A stretch of DNA of 64,000 nt from Apoderus coryli (taxonomy: Eukaryota; Arthropoda; Insecta; Coleoptera; Attelabidae), in the NCBI GenBank assembly GCA_911728435.2, contig OU452204.1, positions 1,550,001 through 1,614,000 on the forward strand, given 5' to 3'. A program made the position numbers and the translations under genes. Of the stretch, positions 29,315-41,330 are shown piece by piece. Numbering within the stretch: the stretch's first letter is position 1; each line of letters opens with the position of its first letter. The notes below the pieces were generated by a model that saw only the letters and a program-made list of their open reading frames with translations, searched no databases and was not told where the DNA came from.

Positions 29315-30010
29315 GAATACAGATGAAGTAAGATTCCAACATCAGTTCTCAAAGATTTTGAATGGTGGTCTCGCAATATTAACTCTGCCTGTCCAATTCG
29401 ACAATAGGTACTCGTTTATTCTAAAAATCCATACCGATGCATCACGAACAGCGTGGGTGGCTGTTTGTGGAGTAAAACGAACTTATGGTCATTGGAGTTT
29501 GAAGTAGATTAGAGAGTAAATGTCATACATTTTTTTAGAATTGGCAGCCTTCTTTCGATTAAACTGTTTTGCAGGACATCTCTCTAATTGTGAGATGTTA
29601 TTGCGAATTCATAATACCACAGCAATCTCGTTTATTAGGCGTATGGGAGGAATGAAATATCCAAAATTGAATAATTTTTCTCTGAATATTTGGCAGTGGT
29701 GTGAGGGGATTGCCAGTCGAAACTGAATGGAAGTTAGCAAATTCTTCCTTTACAAAGCTTAATATTTTATTGGGTACACTTCTATCGATCTATTTGCATC
29801 CCGGATTAACGCAAAGTGTCAGTCATTGGTTTCAAGGCAAGCGCATCCTATTACTACTACTTGGAATATGTTTTTTATGCATTTCCGCCTTTTTCATTAT
29901 CAATAAAAGTTCTCCAAAATATTCGAAATGCTAAAGATGGGGTATTGTGGTGGTTCCTCATTGGACTACCCAACCATGGTTTCCGTTTGTTAATAGCCTC
30001 TTAGGTTCAG
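29315..30010 (+). pseudogene. DIRS-like RT/RNase H fragment
   Basis: Three overlapping frames encode, in order: TDASRTAWVAVCG and GHWSLK; FLELAAFFRLNCFAGHL; LLRIHNTTAISFIRRMGGMK..LNIWQWCE; VETEWKLANSSF; YAFPPFSL; and a D-G-V-L motif before a W-x3-P-W-F-P-like segment. This is the RNase H region of DIRS retrotransposons (N-N-T-T-A-I-S-x-I-x-x-M-G, I-W-Q-W-C-E, F-Y-A-F-P-P-F-S-L). Frames shift repeatedly, so it is dead. No DIRS recombinase was found downstream before the LINE at 30.5 kb. Confidence 0.75.
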
Positions 30011-30629
30011 AACTTTAAATTTATTAATTTTTTTTAACAGTTCTCCACATCCGCTATGGAAGTCCCTTACTCTGGAGGCAGGAATCTTATCCTTCAAAGT
30101 TTCAGACTAAAGTCGACGTCAGCTGCAACATCAGAAATATTGTTATCATCAAACCACTTTAAAATAATACAATTTAGCGGGCTTTGTGTAATTTTGCTTA
30201 AGTAATAAACTAAATTGTTTCAATATATATTTCAAAATTTCTAACGGAAAATATGATAAAGGGTTGTCTTATGGATCTTTAAATTAAACAATTTCAATAT
30301 ACGAGTATTTAAATTTATTTCTTGGGTGTGGATGTGTTAAGTTGATGTGCTGTTTAAAATCGAATTTTATACCACTAAATCCATACAGTTTTCCTCGTGG
30401 AATATAGTGTTTTGTTCGTTAAAAAATCTACTATCCGGTAAGATTATGTAGACTGTCCCTACATCAAAATTGAATGACATATTAATTAATTAATCATTCA
30501 TCAGTCTAAGACATTAGTGATATTTATTTTTATTTTCACTTCTATCAATCTATATCGGTACTACCTACTGTGCACTGATAAGCTTTTTTGCCGGTACGTC
30601 TATTTACATACGAGGACAATTTGGAAACA

Positions 30630-31382
30630 ATGAATACGAAGTTGTGTTCATGTTGCTCCAGGGTGGTCGATGGTCATGTTGCTCTCACTTGCTCTATTTG
30701 TATTAAGGTGTTTGCGAATAACTGTGTTGGAGTTTCAACATCAGAAGTTCGAATTATTAACTCCAAGAAAAGTATATCCTGGAGCTGCCGTCAGTGTGAA
30801 GCTCTTGGTAATAACATTAATTCTTTGAAATCTATTATTGTGTCTTTGCAAAATGACATCAGGGAGTTGAAGTCTGCTGTGTCGCAATGCAAATCTGATC
30901 TTGCCATTTCTGAGGATGTGTTCGAGGAGATGCTTGGAGAGATGCAGGAACGGGATAGAAGAAAGTCTAACATAATCATTTACGGCTTAAAAGAACAGCC
31001 GAACAATCTCGGTGCGGGTGATCGAGTTCTTCGTGAGACGGCGGAGGTGCATGAGATTATTGAATATATATCACCATCAGTGTCTGTTGAGCACATTGAT
31101 GTTCGTAGATTGGGAAAGTTCAGTGTCGAGAACAATAGGCCGCGCCTGTTAAGAGTACGACTAGAGAATGACATATGTGTTAGAGATATTCGTAAAAAAT
31201 CTACCAAATTGAAGGGTTCTGACTCCTTTAAACATTTGTCCGTATCCTCCGACAGAACTCCTAGGCAACTGGCCAACTATAGATCTTTAAAACAAGAATT
31301 GGAAAAAAGAATATCAAAAGGCGAGAACAACATTGGTATAAGGCACGTTCGTGGAATTACAAAGATCGTTTCGTTAAACTAG
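30630..31382 (+). CDS. LINE ORF1 protein (PHD-like finger)
   Basis: Begins at ATG 30630; the upstream TTG at 30588 is not needed. Cysteines in C-S-C-C..C-S-I-C-I-K..N-N-C-V-G..C-R-Q-C form a PHD-like finger at residues ~5-55. A coiled-coil-like stretch follows (INSLKSIIVSLQNDIRELKS). An RRM-like region has KSNIIIYGLKEQ and VRRLGK..RPRLLRVRL, and then a C-terminal domain. This architecture is common in CR1/Jockey-group ORF1 proteins, which bind element RNA. The frame is uninterrupted, although ORF2 is damaged. Confidence 0.8.
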   Translation: MNTKLCSCCSRVVDGHVALTCSICIKVFANNCVGVSTSEVRIINSKKSISWSCRQCEALGNNINSLKSIIVSLQNDIRELKSAVSQCKSDLAISEDVFEEMLGEMQERDRRKSNIIIYGLKEQPNNLGAGDRVLRETAEVHEIIEYISPSVSVEHIDVRRLGKFSVENNRPRLLRVRLENDICVRDIRKKSTKLKGSDSFKHLSVSSDRTPRQLANYRSLKQELEKRISKGENNIGIRHVRGITKIVSLN

Positions 31383-31385
31383 ATC

Positions 31386-32740
31386 AGCCCAATTGCAGTC
31401 ATCCCTTCACTGACGCAGGTCAATTTAGTTGTTATTACCAAAATGTCCGAGGATTAAAATCGAAAACTGATACATCTTACGATCCTGTTCCTAGTGGAAA
31501 CTTTCATCTTATCGTCTTTACTGAGACTTGGCTTGATGATGGAGTTATGAACGGTGAACTATTTTCGGACGTATATGATGTTCATCGAAGTGACAGGGGT
31601 GGCGGTGTTTTGATAGCATCAAAAAGTGATTCTTGTTTTAGTACAAACATTAATTTGCCCTTTTCATCATATATTTCTCCACCTATAGATGTATTGTGTT
31701 GTAAATTAGTTATAGATTACTTTGTTTTTTATGCATTTTCTATTTATATGCCACCAACAGTATCAATAGATGAATTTGAAGTGTTTTTTGATGCCTTAAT
31801 GTTATGTGATATTATACTTAAGAATAAAGTCATTATGCTGGGAGATTTTAATGCACCGGGTTTTATTCTTGGGTCACATACGGATAAAAAAAACACGACT
31901 ATTAATCACTTTTGTGAAGTTACTGGTTTAAAACAGGTCAGTAAAGTTAAGAATAGGTTAGGCCGACAATTGGACTTAATATTTACAAATATTGACTGCA
32001 CAGTTTCTGAAAACACCTTTCCGTTTGTGCCTATTGATGTCTACCACCCAGCTATTGAAGTGAATCTGTTAACTACCAATGCCCGTTCGAAACAGTTAAA
32101 AATTGACGGATCTTTGCGCGAAACATTCAATTTCCGGAAAGCCTGTATTGTATGAGAGAATTCTTAATGCTACTTGGAGGCGTGTTTTACTTGAGACTAC
32201 AGCTGAGAGTTCCTGTAAGGTTTCGTATGACGAACTGTCAAATATCTTTCAAACATGCATTCCATTTAAGCTAGAGAGAAAGCGGCGATTTCCATGTTGA
32301 TACGATAACTCTATAATTCAGAATATTTATAAAAAGGAAAAAGCTTACTATAGCTATAAAAAATACCGCTCTGAGTATTATAGATCTCGATACGACCATT
32401 TGAGGCATTTAATTAAGCAGCGGACTAGGGATGCTTACCGGCGATACTTAGTGAATGTGGAACGGGAGATTCAGAGCGATCCAACTAGATTTTGGTCCCA
32501 TATACAAGCAAAAAAAGGAACCTCTCAAGTCCCCGGAATGATGACTGACGGGGATAAGGTATTCCGGGGACATAAAGAAATAGTCACGGCTTTTGCGGAG
32601 TATTTTGAGAGTGTGTACGTACGTGGAAGTTACGTGATTAACTTCCACGTACGTATATATGTACTGATGGCCTACTTCCTAACAATAATTTAATTACCAT
32701 CAATTGTATAACGAAGGAACAGATTATCAGGGCAAGTAAA
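31386..32740 (+). pseudogene. LINE ORF2, endonuclease and linker
   Basis: An apurinic-type endonuclease is recognisable from YYQNVRGLKSK, FTETWLDDGV, SDRGGGVLI, MLGDFNAPGF and R-Q-L-D-L-I-F-T-N to D-V-Y-H-P-A-I. A frameshift near 32140 and a stop near 32298 break the linker, which then reads DPTRFWSHIQAKKG and FAEYFESVYV. A 40-bp hairpin (32616-32655) adds non-homologous codons. The frame is cut by the repeat inserted at 32751. Confidence 0.8.
32616..32655. repeat. perfect 17-bp-arm hairpin in LINE ORF2
   Basis: Arms TACGTACGTGGAAGTTA (32616-32632) and its exact reverse complement (32639-32655) are separated by 6 nt. It looks like a local snap-back or template-switch scar. Confidence 0.85.
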
Positions 32741-32750
32741 AAATAAAATA

Positions 32751-35020
32751 AACTGTTGCCCTCGAGGCACGAATAGCTCTCCATATTTAAATATAAAAGT
32801 AATAATTTTATGACCTTTTTGTCACTTATCTAAATTTAATAAATTTTTGTTTTGTTTTAGACATCGGCTATTTTTTTTAAGTATCGAGTTATTATTTATA
32901 CGTACATATTTTATATTTCAGATCTTCTAGGCCAAGTTCTTGTACGCAAAATAATGAATTTTTTTTAGTTTTATTATAAAATTTATGTTGCCCCCTTTTC
33001 TACCATTTACGAACCCCTATGTAAACAAAATTATTATGCTACATGTTGTAGGTTATCTTGTATCAAAGTATATATAAGTAGCCAATTTTTCTGTTATATT
33101 TGGAAAAACATTTTTTTTTTCGTTTTTGACCCTTTTTCGAACGCCTGTGTAAACCAATTCTTTTAGGCAACATTTTTTAGGCTATAATCTATCACAACTA
33201 TGAAAAATTATTCAATATTTCGCAAAGTTTAAGAACTATGATTTTTTAAATTTTTGAACCCTCTTTGAAACCCCTTGCCTACGCTCAATGTTAATCACCA
33301 CCTATAAATATCCTGTAGTATTTTCGTACCAAATGTGGTTAAAATCCTTAAAAATGGTTTTTAAGCTATCACGGATACAAATTTTTTCTGACCCTTTTAT
33401 AGAATTTTCACGGACGCCTATGGAACATTAATTTTTGTCGTGTATTTTTAACACCAATTCAACTAGTTCAATATAAAATTTTTTACATTTTAATTTTTTT
33501 TTATTTTACCCCTTTTTCTACTATTTACGAACGCCTATTTAAATAAAAATTCAAAAAAATCAAAACTATATATAATTTAACACCAATTCAACTAGTTAAA
33601 TATAAATTTTTTTACATTTTAATTTTTTTTATTTTACCCCTTTTTCTACTATTTACGAACGCCTATTTAAATAAAAATTCAAAAAAATCAAAACTATATA
33701 TAATTAGCCAATTTTTCTGGTATATTTGGGAAACATTTTTTTTTTCGTTTTGACCCTTTTTTTAAGACTATTTTCGAACGCCTGTGTGAACCAATTCTTT
33801 TATGTAACATTTTTTAGGTTATACGAGTATTCTATCACAACTATGAAAAATTATTCAATATTTCGCAAAGTTTAAGAACTATGACTTTTTAAATTTTTAA
33901 ACCCTCTTTGAAACCCCTTGGCTACGATCAATGTTAATCACCACCTATAAATATCCTGTAGTATTTTCGTACCAAATGTGGTTAGAATCCTTAAAAATGG
34001 TTTTTGAGCTATCACGGATACAAATTTTTTCTGACCCTTTTATAGAATTTTCACGGACGCCTATGGTACATTAATTTTTGTCGTGTATTTTTAAAACCAA
34101 TTCAACTAGTTAAATATAAAAAAATTTACATTTTAATTATTTTTTATTTTACCCCTTTTTCTACTATTGACGAACGCCTATGTCAATAAAAATTTTATGC
34201 TGCATTTTTTAGGTTATCTTATATCAAAGCTATATATAATTAGCCAATTTTTCTGGTATATTTGAGAAACATTTTTTTTTCGTTTTTGACCCTTTTTTTA
34301 TACTATTTTCGAACGCCTGTGTGAACCAATTCTTTTATGTAACATTTTTTAGGTTATATTCTATCACAACTATGAAAAATTATTCCATATTTCGAATAAG
34401 TTTAGAAAATATATATTTTTTATGTTTTGACCCCTTTTCCACCATTTACGAACGCCTATGAAAGTAAGTTATTTATGACACATTTTATAGGTTATATTCT
34501 ATTAAAGCTATAAATAATTAGTTAATATTTCTGCTATGTTTAAGAAGTACGGTTTTTTTAAATATTTTTTACCCCATTTTACACTATATTCGTACGCCCA
34601 TGTGGTCTAATATTTTATGTTCAATATTTTAGGTTATATTCTATTAAATGCGTAAAAAATTATGCAGTATTTCGGATAAGTTTAAGAACTATGAATTTTT
34701 TTAATTTTTGAACCCTCTTTTAAACCTCTTGCCTACGCTCAATGTTTCCCAAAATCTAATCAGCTCCTTGCCATGTCCTATAGTATTTTTGTACCAAATT
34801 TGGTTAAAATCTGTTAAGTGGTTTTTGCGTTTTCGTGCATACAGACAGACAGACAGACAGACAGACAGACTAACAGACAGACAGACATTTTTTTAAAACT
34901 ACTTATTTATGTATAAAATGACCAAAAACAAGTATTTCCGGTGAAATTAAAAAAAATTTTTTTTTCATGAAACTAATAGTCTCCATATATACATATATTA
35001 CATATATGATATGGAGAGCT
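32751..35020 (+). mobile_element. 2.3 kb non-autonomous repeat, copy 1 (HINE-like?)
   Basis: The left end is AAACTGTTGCCCTCGAGG followed by AGCTCTCCATAT; the right end is a hairpin CTCCATAT..ATATGGAG followed by AGCTAA. The interior is degenerate tandem units (anchors TTTACGAACGCCTATG, TTCGAACGCCTGTG, TTCACGGACGCCTATGG), then an (ACAG)n microsatellite at 34847-34888. There is no coding capacity. Subterminal inverted words, internal tandem units, a microsatellite, a 3' hairpin and a CTAA-like end recall Helentron-associated elements (HINE/DINE-1 type), but that class is an inference. It interrupts LINE ORF2: K-E-Q-I-I-R-A-S-K before and K-N-K-R-T-S-G-V-D-G after. Confidence 0.8.
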
Positions 35021-36815
35021 AAAAATAAACGTACATCCGGAGTTGATGGCATTCCGAGTTTCCTCGTGAAAGACTGTATTGTTCCCTTATCGGAACCACT
35101 GTGTTATATTTTTAATTTAATATTAGAATCAAGTGACTTCCGGAGAATTGGAAAAAGGCCAAAATAATTCCTATATTAAAAAAGGGAACTGCCGATCCTA
35201 TAAACAACTATAGGCCAATTTCTATTTTATGCAATTTTTCGAAGTTATTCGAGATAATTGTTTATGAACAGATTTTTAGTCAGATACAGGGACTCATTTG
35301 TGAAGAACAACACGGCTTTTTTCCCAAGCGAAGCTGTGATACAAATTTAGCCACATTTTCTCAATTTACTTGCGAGGTGCTGGACGACCGTGGACAGGTG
35401 GATGTTTTGTATACAGATTTCCGCAAAGCCTTTGATCAGGTGGATCACAATATCCTGCTTCCTAAGTTGGAGCGCGATGGATTTTCCACAGAGCTGAGGG
35501 CTCTGTTTGCTTCCTACCTCACAGGTCGCCTTCAGTTCGTTCAAAGAGAACACATGTTCCGATAAATTTGTTGTTAAATCGGGAGTACCACAGGGATCGA
35601 ATCTGGGCCCTCTTTTAACAATAATTTTTATAAATGACATCACAAACGCTGTGCACTGTCATAGGCTTCTTTTTGCAGATGACTCTAAAATGTACACTCG
35701 TATTCACACATCGGAGGATTGTCTATTATTGCAGAGCGGTTTGATAAAATTGTGTGAGTGGTGTGACAATAACAGGCTCCACTTGAATGTTCATAAGTGT
35801 CATGTTGTGTCATATACTAGGCGGGACAGTCCAATTACATATAATTACAGGTTGATTGATGCTTATATAGGGAGACTTGATATAATAACTAACCTTGGTC
35901 ATCTTTGATAGTAAGTTTTCTTTTAGTCTTCATGTAGAGCGTTTATCATTCACCTGTACTAGGACGTTGGGATTTATATATAGGACTTGCAGATCGTTTG
36001 GAAATCTTAGCACTTTAAAATTGTTGTATTGTGCTTGAATGTTCATAAGTGTCATGTTGTGTCATATACTAGGCGGGACAGTCCAATTACATATAATTAC
36101 AGGTTGATTGATGCTTATATAGGGAGACTTGATATAATAACTAACCTTGGTCATCTTTGATAGTAAGTTTTCTTTTAGTCTTCATGTAGAGCGTTTATCA
36201 TTCACCTGTACTAGGACGTTGGGATTTATATATAGGACTTGCAGATCGTTTGGAAATCTTAGCACTTTAAAATTGTTGTATTGTGCGTTCGTTCGTTCAA
36301 GACTGGAATACTGTCAAATTATATGGCACCCGGTATATGACTGTCACTCTCATACGCTGAATAGTGTTCAGAGAAAGTTCCTCAAATATCTTTGTTTTAA
36401 GCAAGATCATACATATCCTCCTCGAGGTATTGAGACTGAAATTATGTTGGAACGGTTTGGGGAGCTTTCATTGGAGAGTCGAAGGGCTTTAGTGTCAATC
36501 AAATTTTTATTCAAATTACTACATGGCCTGATAGACAGCCCTTACTTAATATCTAAAATTAATTATTTGGTACCGAGGTTGTCAAGTCGTCATCGGCCGA
36601 CAATTTATTTCCCGCCTTGGCGTACGAATATCGGTGCAAGGAGTCCTGTATGTTTCATGTGTCGCAATTTTGACAGAATTTCTACTGATTGCGATATTCA
36701 CCACTCACCGCTAAGTCAAATTATTAGTGCTTACACTGCTCTGTTATCGTCGATGCAAGCAGACCTTTCTTTTTTTTTATTGTTTTTGTTATTATTATTG
36801 TTATTATCATTATAA
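35021..36815 (+). pseudogene. LINE ORF2, reverse transcriptase and C-terminus
   Basis: RT motifs in order: RTSGVDGIPSFLVKD, NNYRPISILCNFSKLFE, E-E-Q-H-G-F, VLYTDFRKAFDQVDHN, SGVPQGSNLGPLL and LLFADDSKMY (FADD intact). The C-terminal region is R-L-E-Y-C-Q-I-I-W to RTNIGARSPV. Frameshifts occur near 35150, 35550 and 35900. A 252-bp tandem duplication lies within the segment after FADD. The final residues are non-homologous low-complexity Phe/Leu encoded by (TTN) repeats. Confidence 0.82.
35783..36286 (+). repeat. 252-bp perfect tandem duplication
   Basis: 35783-36034 and 36035-36286 appear identical, beginning TTGAATGTTCATAAGTG and ending TTGTATTGTGC. The unit length is a multiple of three, but both copies carry the same one-base frameshift. 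Confidence 0.85.
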
Positions 36816-36820
36816 TTTTT

Positions 36821-39137
36821 AGCTCTCCATATCATATATGTAATTTATGGAGACTATTAGTTTCATGAAAAAAAAAATTTTTTTAATTTCACCGGAAATA
36901 CTTCTTTTTGGCCATTTTATACATAAATAAGTAGTTTTAAAAAAATGTCTGTCTGTCTGTCTGTCTGTTTGTCTATCTGTATCCACGAAAACGCAAAAAC
37001 CGCTTAACAGATTTTAACCAAATTTGGTACAAAAATACTATTGGACATGGCAAGGAGCTGATTAGATTTTGGGAAACATTGAGCGTAGGCAAAGGGTTTA
37101 AAAGAGGGTTCAAAAATTAAAAAAATTCATAGTTCTTAAACTTATCCGAAATACTGCATAATTTTTTACGCATTTAATTGAATATAACCTAAAAATTTTT
37201 CTTAAAAATAGCAGAAATATTAACTAGTTATTGATAGTTTTGATAGAATATAACCTATAAAATGTGTCATGAATAACTTACTTTCATAGGCGTTCGTAAA
37301 TAGTGGAAAAGGGGTCAAAACATAAAAAATATATATTTCCTAAACTTATTCGAAATATGGAATAATTTTTCATAGTTGTGATACAATATAAGCTAAAAAA
37401 TATTCCATAAAAGAATTGGTTCACACAGGCGTTCGAAAATAGTTTAAAAAAGGGTCAAAAACGAAAAAAAAAAACGTTTCCCAAATATACCAGAAAAATT
37501 GGCTAATTATATATAGCTTTGATATAAGATAACCTAAAAAATGCAGCATAAAATTTTTATTCACATAGGCGTTCGTAAATAGTAGAAAAAGGGGTAAAAT
37601 AAAAAAAAATTAAAATGTAAAAAATTTTATATTTGACTAGATGAATTGGTGTTAAAAATACACGACAAAAATTAATGTACCATAGGCGTCCGTAAAAATT
37701 CTATAAAAGGGTCAGAAAAAATTTGTATCCGTGATAACTCAAAAACCACTTAACGGATTTTAACCACATTTGGTACGAAAATACTACAGGATAATTATAG
37801 GTGGTGATTAACATTGAGCGTAGGCAACGGGTTTAAAAGAGGTTTCAAAAATTTAAAAAATCATAGTTCTTAAACTTATCCGAAATATTGAATAATTTTT
37901 TATAGTTGTGATAGAATATAACCTAAAAAATGTTACATAAAAGAATTAGTTCACACAGGCGTTCGAAAATAGTGTTAAAAAAGGGTCAAAAACGAAAAAA
38001 AAATGTTTCCCAAATATACCAGAAAAATTGGCTAATTATATATAGCTTTGATATAAGATAACCTAAAAAATGCAGCATAAAATTTTTATTTACATAGGCG
38101 TTCGTAAATAGTAGAAAAAGGGGTAAAATAAAAAAAATTAAAATGTAAAAATTTTTATATTTAACTAGTTGAGTTGGTGTTAAAAATACACGACACAAAT
38201 TAATGTTCCATAGGCGTCCGTGAAAATTCTATAAAAGGGTCAGTAAAAATTTGTATCCGTGATAACTCAAAAACCACTTAACGGATTTTAACCACATTTG
38301 GTACGCAAATACTACAGGCTATTTATAGGTGGTGATTAACATTGAGCGTAGGCAAGGGGTTTAAAAGAGGGTTCAAAAATTATAGTTCTTAAACTTATCC
38401 GAAATATTGAATAATTTTTTATAGGTGTGATAGAATATAACCTAAAAAATGTTACATAAAAGAATTAGTTCACACAGGCGTTCGAAAATAGTCTTAAAAA
38501 AAGAGTCAAAAACGAAAAAAAAATGTTTCCCAAATATACCAGAAAAATTGGCTAATTATATATAGCTTTCATATAAGATAACCTAAAAAATGCAGCATAA
38601 AATTTTTATTTACATAGGCGTTCGTAAATACTAAAAAAAAGGGGTAAAATGAAAAAAAAAATAAAATGTAAAAAATTTTATATTTAACTAGTTGAATTGG
38701 TGTTAAAAATACACGACAAAAATTAATGTTCCATAGGCGTCCGTGAAAATTCTATAAAAGGGTCAGGAAAAACTTGTATCCGTGATAACTCAAAAACCAC
38801 TTAACGGATAACCTACAACATGCAGCATAATAATTTTGTTTACATAGGCGTTCGTAAATAGTAGAAAAGGGGGCAAAATAAATTTTATAATAAAACTAAA
38901 AAAAAATCAATTATTTTGCGTACAAGAATTTGGCCTAGATCTGAAATATAAAATATCTGCGTATAAATAGTGCCTCCAAAGAGAAGAAAAAGGCACAAAA
39001 CCCGATACAAAAAAAAAAAAATAGCTGATGTCTAAAACAAAACAAAAATTTAGATAAATGACAAAAAGGTCATAAAATTATTACTTTTACACTTAAATAT
39101 GGAGAGCTATTCGTGCCTCGAGGGCAACAGCTAGTTT
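36821..39137 (-). mobile_element. 2.3 kb non-autonomous repeat, copy 2
   Basis: Inverted relative to copy 1: starts AGCTCTCCATATCATATATG and ends GGGCAACAGCTAGTTT. It carries the same tandem units and a (CTGT)n tract near 36945-36975. It sits in the LINE between the end of ORF2 and the 3' UTR. Copies 1 and 2 form a long inverted pair of ~2.2 kb arms around 1.8 kb of LINE. Confidence 0.82.
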
Positions 39138-39352
39138 CTATTTGATATTGTTGGCATTTGTACTATTTTTATTGGTATGATTGGTATTATTTAATTTATT
39201 TATTAGTTTTGTTATGGTGAGATCACCTTTAAGTATAAATATTATTTTTTTGTAGTTAAGTTCTGTTTAGTTTTGAAGTTCCTTATCATTTGATTTGTAT
39301 TTAATTTATAATTTTTTTCCTGTAATTGGGCTATGCCTGTTGGAAATAAAGA

Positions 39353-39371
39353 TCTTATTATTATTATTATT
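39353..39371 (+). repeat. (TTA)n LINE tail
   Basis: TTATTATTATTATTATTA follows AATAAAGATC and marks the LINE 3' terminus. Confidence 0.75.
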
Positions 39372-39372
39372 A

Positions 39373-39775
39373 AGGATCTTAAAAAACAACAACAAAAATA
39401 AGCTACTGTTCAAACTTTAAGTCTTTGCGTTAAAATATCCTTAAATAAAAGTGGTATTTATACCAACATTTTTTACAGCACATAGTACTAGACACGCATC
39501 GACTTGTAAGGCCTTCAGAAAAGCCATTACTCTAGATACTATTCGAAATGTGTTTGCTTTATATTATAATACGAATACGTAAACCATTATAGAATCAATC
39601 TGCTTTGCTCATGCAGTTATAAATTAGACGTTCAGTTTTATCTTGATGCATTGTTTTGAACTTCTAGTTCACTATCATTATGTACTTAACGGTTTGTGTT
39701 ACTTTAATAAAGATTGTAATTTATTAAGAGTTGTTTTATGTTGCAAGTTTAGGCCTTGAACAACTACATATTTCA
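39373..39775. other. nothing recognised
   Basis: Non-coding AT-rich sequence between the LINE tail and a hairpin MITE. Confidence 0.5.
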
Positions 39776-39777
39776 GA

Positions 39778-40083
39778 TCAGAAGATCAAACGAACGTACC
39801 TGAAGGTTCGATCTTGATTATATCCAATGCCTCGTCCGAATGATCATTCCCACCCTTTCCCTGCCCTATAAAGGCTTCCCGTAGTAAGTTGCAACCAGCA
39901 GTTCACGTTAATGATGAATACAGGTTGTCTGGTAGCTTGCATATGCTTGTTTTTTCTTTAAATTTTGTAGCGTCATCTAGCGATGAGAAGAGGTACTACA
40001 TATATGATCATTCGGAAGAGGCATTGGATATAATCAAGATCCAACTTCACTGCAGGTAAGTTCTTTTGGTCTTACGATCACAT
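39778..40083. mobile_element. hairpin MITE (~306 bp)
   Basis: Arms of ~70 bp: 39778-39850 (with CGATCTTGATTATATCCAATGCCTC) pairs with 40000-40083 (GAGGCATTGGATATAATCAAGATC). The loop holds TATAAAG and no open frame. The family is unknown. Confidence 0.6.
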
Positions 40084-41040
40084 ATCAAATCAAAGAATAC
40101 GGAATAACAAAAGACTACAAAATAAATATTTAATTGGTCATTCAATAATTTGAATTTGAATTTGAGAAAATATTGTTATTACCACGGCCTTCTTTAGACA
40201 AGCCATGAAACTGTATATTTGGCAAAGTCGAGGTCCCGGTCATTTATTTGTGTTTACATTATTACATTGTAGCACGCAGTCTAATTAACTCAGTGCTTAC
40301 TGAGCTTAATTAATACAGTTTTTTTTATAAAACTAGAAGTTAAATTTGATCGGCGGTAAAAATGGCGGGATTCCTATAGGGATACTAATTGGGTTTATTT
40401 TTGGGTCGTGAAGAGCCTTCTTTTTATAAAACTAGTAGTGGTGTATATAAATACAACGTATTGTATTGTGTAAGTTATAATACCGGAGAAACTGTTTGTT
40501 AATAAAATAAAGTGATTTGTTTATTACTCTTGTACCGGCACGGCATAGTGTGTGTCGTATAACTAAGCGGTGGAAGTGTCTTTTATACGAGGGTTTGTAT
40601 GTATATTTAAGAATTACTATTAATCTTAAATTCAGCTTTAGGTAAGTACCTGGTTTTTTATTTTTGATCCGTAGTCAACGTGCTGTATACCTGTATGTAA
40701 ATGCAATTATAATAGCGCATTAAAACAAGAGCAAAATGGCAAACTAATAACAGGATTTTTTATTACCCAAAAATGATAATTTAAAACAGAAATATTTACA
40801 GGCATTACTAACCGTAGTGCGATGTTGCCAGTGTTAGCTGGTCTAAAGTGGGCAAGTGTTATTACCTACAAACTTTGGATCTATATTAATACAATTTTAA
40901 ATCATTCCATATTCTTAAAGTAGTTAGTCGCTAAACAGATTCATAAGAGCCCGTATTTTAACAGGCAAGAGCATTTGAAGTCTGCAAGTGTTTGTGACCT
41001 TTGTGTTGTGTCAATTACCTTCCTCGTAAGAGTCTTGGTA
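40084..41040. other. unassigned; TATA and polyadenylation-like words
   Basis: TATATAAATACAACG near 40443 and AATAAAATAAAG near 40502 are arranged as in an LTR, but no partner repeat or TG..CA boundary was found. No gene is supported. Confidence 0.35.
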
Positions 41041-41081
41041 TTTCACAATAAGCCCATGGGGTGGTAGTGAAACCGGGGGCT
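41041..41081 (+). repeat. LINE 3' tail motif
   Basis: CACAATAAGCCCATGGGGTG followed by AGTGAAACCGGG is the same 3'-tail word seen at 10.70 (minus) and 61.49 kb (plus). The LINE body is missing here. Confidence 0.55.
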
Positions 41082-41084
41082 CCT

Positions 41085-41330
41085 TTTCCACTATTTACGT
41101 ACGCCTGCCTACATAAGCAAATTTTTTTATGATACATTCCTTAGGTTATAGTATATAAAAGCTATAAATAAATAGTCAATATTTCTGCTGTTTAGAAAAT
41201 ATGTTTTTTAGTGTGTGTTTACACTATTTTCGAACGCCAATGTGTATTTTTTTTGTTAAATTTGTTATATGATATTCTATTAAATCTATAACAGTTATTC
41301 AATATTTGAATATTATCAAGTTCAGGTGAT
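41085..41330 (+). repeat. fragment of the 2.3 kb repeat
   Basis: CTTTTCCACTATTTACGTACGCC and TTTCGAACGCCAATGTG units, with the intervening TTAGGTTATA and TCAATATTTCTGCT words, match the interior of the repeat's right half. No ends are present. Confidence 0.6.

Larger units (their letters stand above)
30540..39372 (+). mobile_element. CR1/Jockey-group LINE, interrupted twice
   Basis: LINE segments at 30540-32750, 35021-36820 and 39138-39372 read as one element once two ~2.3 kb inserts are set aside. ORF1 (PHD-type), ORF2 endonuclease, RT and C-terminal region are present in order. The 3' UTR ends GGAAATAAAGATC followed by a (TTA)n tail at 39353-39371. ORF2 has several frameshifts and stops, so it is inactive. 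Confidence 0.85.

Noticed and set aside
34847..34888. Regular (ACAG)n spacing, CRISPR-like at first glance
   Set aside because: It is a simple microsatellite within a dispersed eukaryotic repeat and has no spacers.
40240..40640. Possible solo LTR with TATA and AATAAA words
   Set aside because: No TG..CA boundary, target duplication or second copy could be identified.
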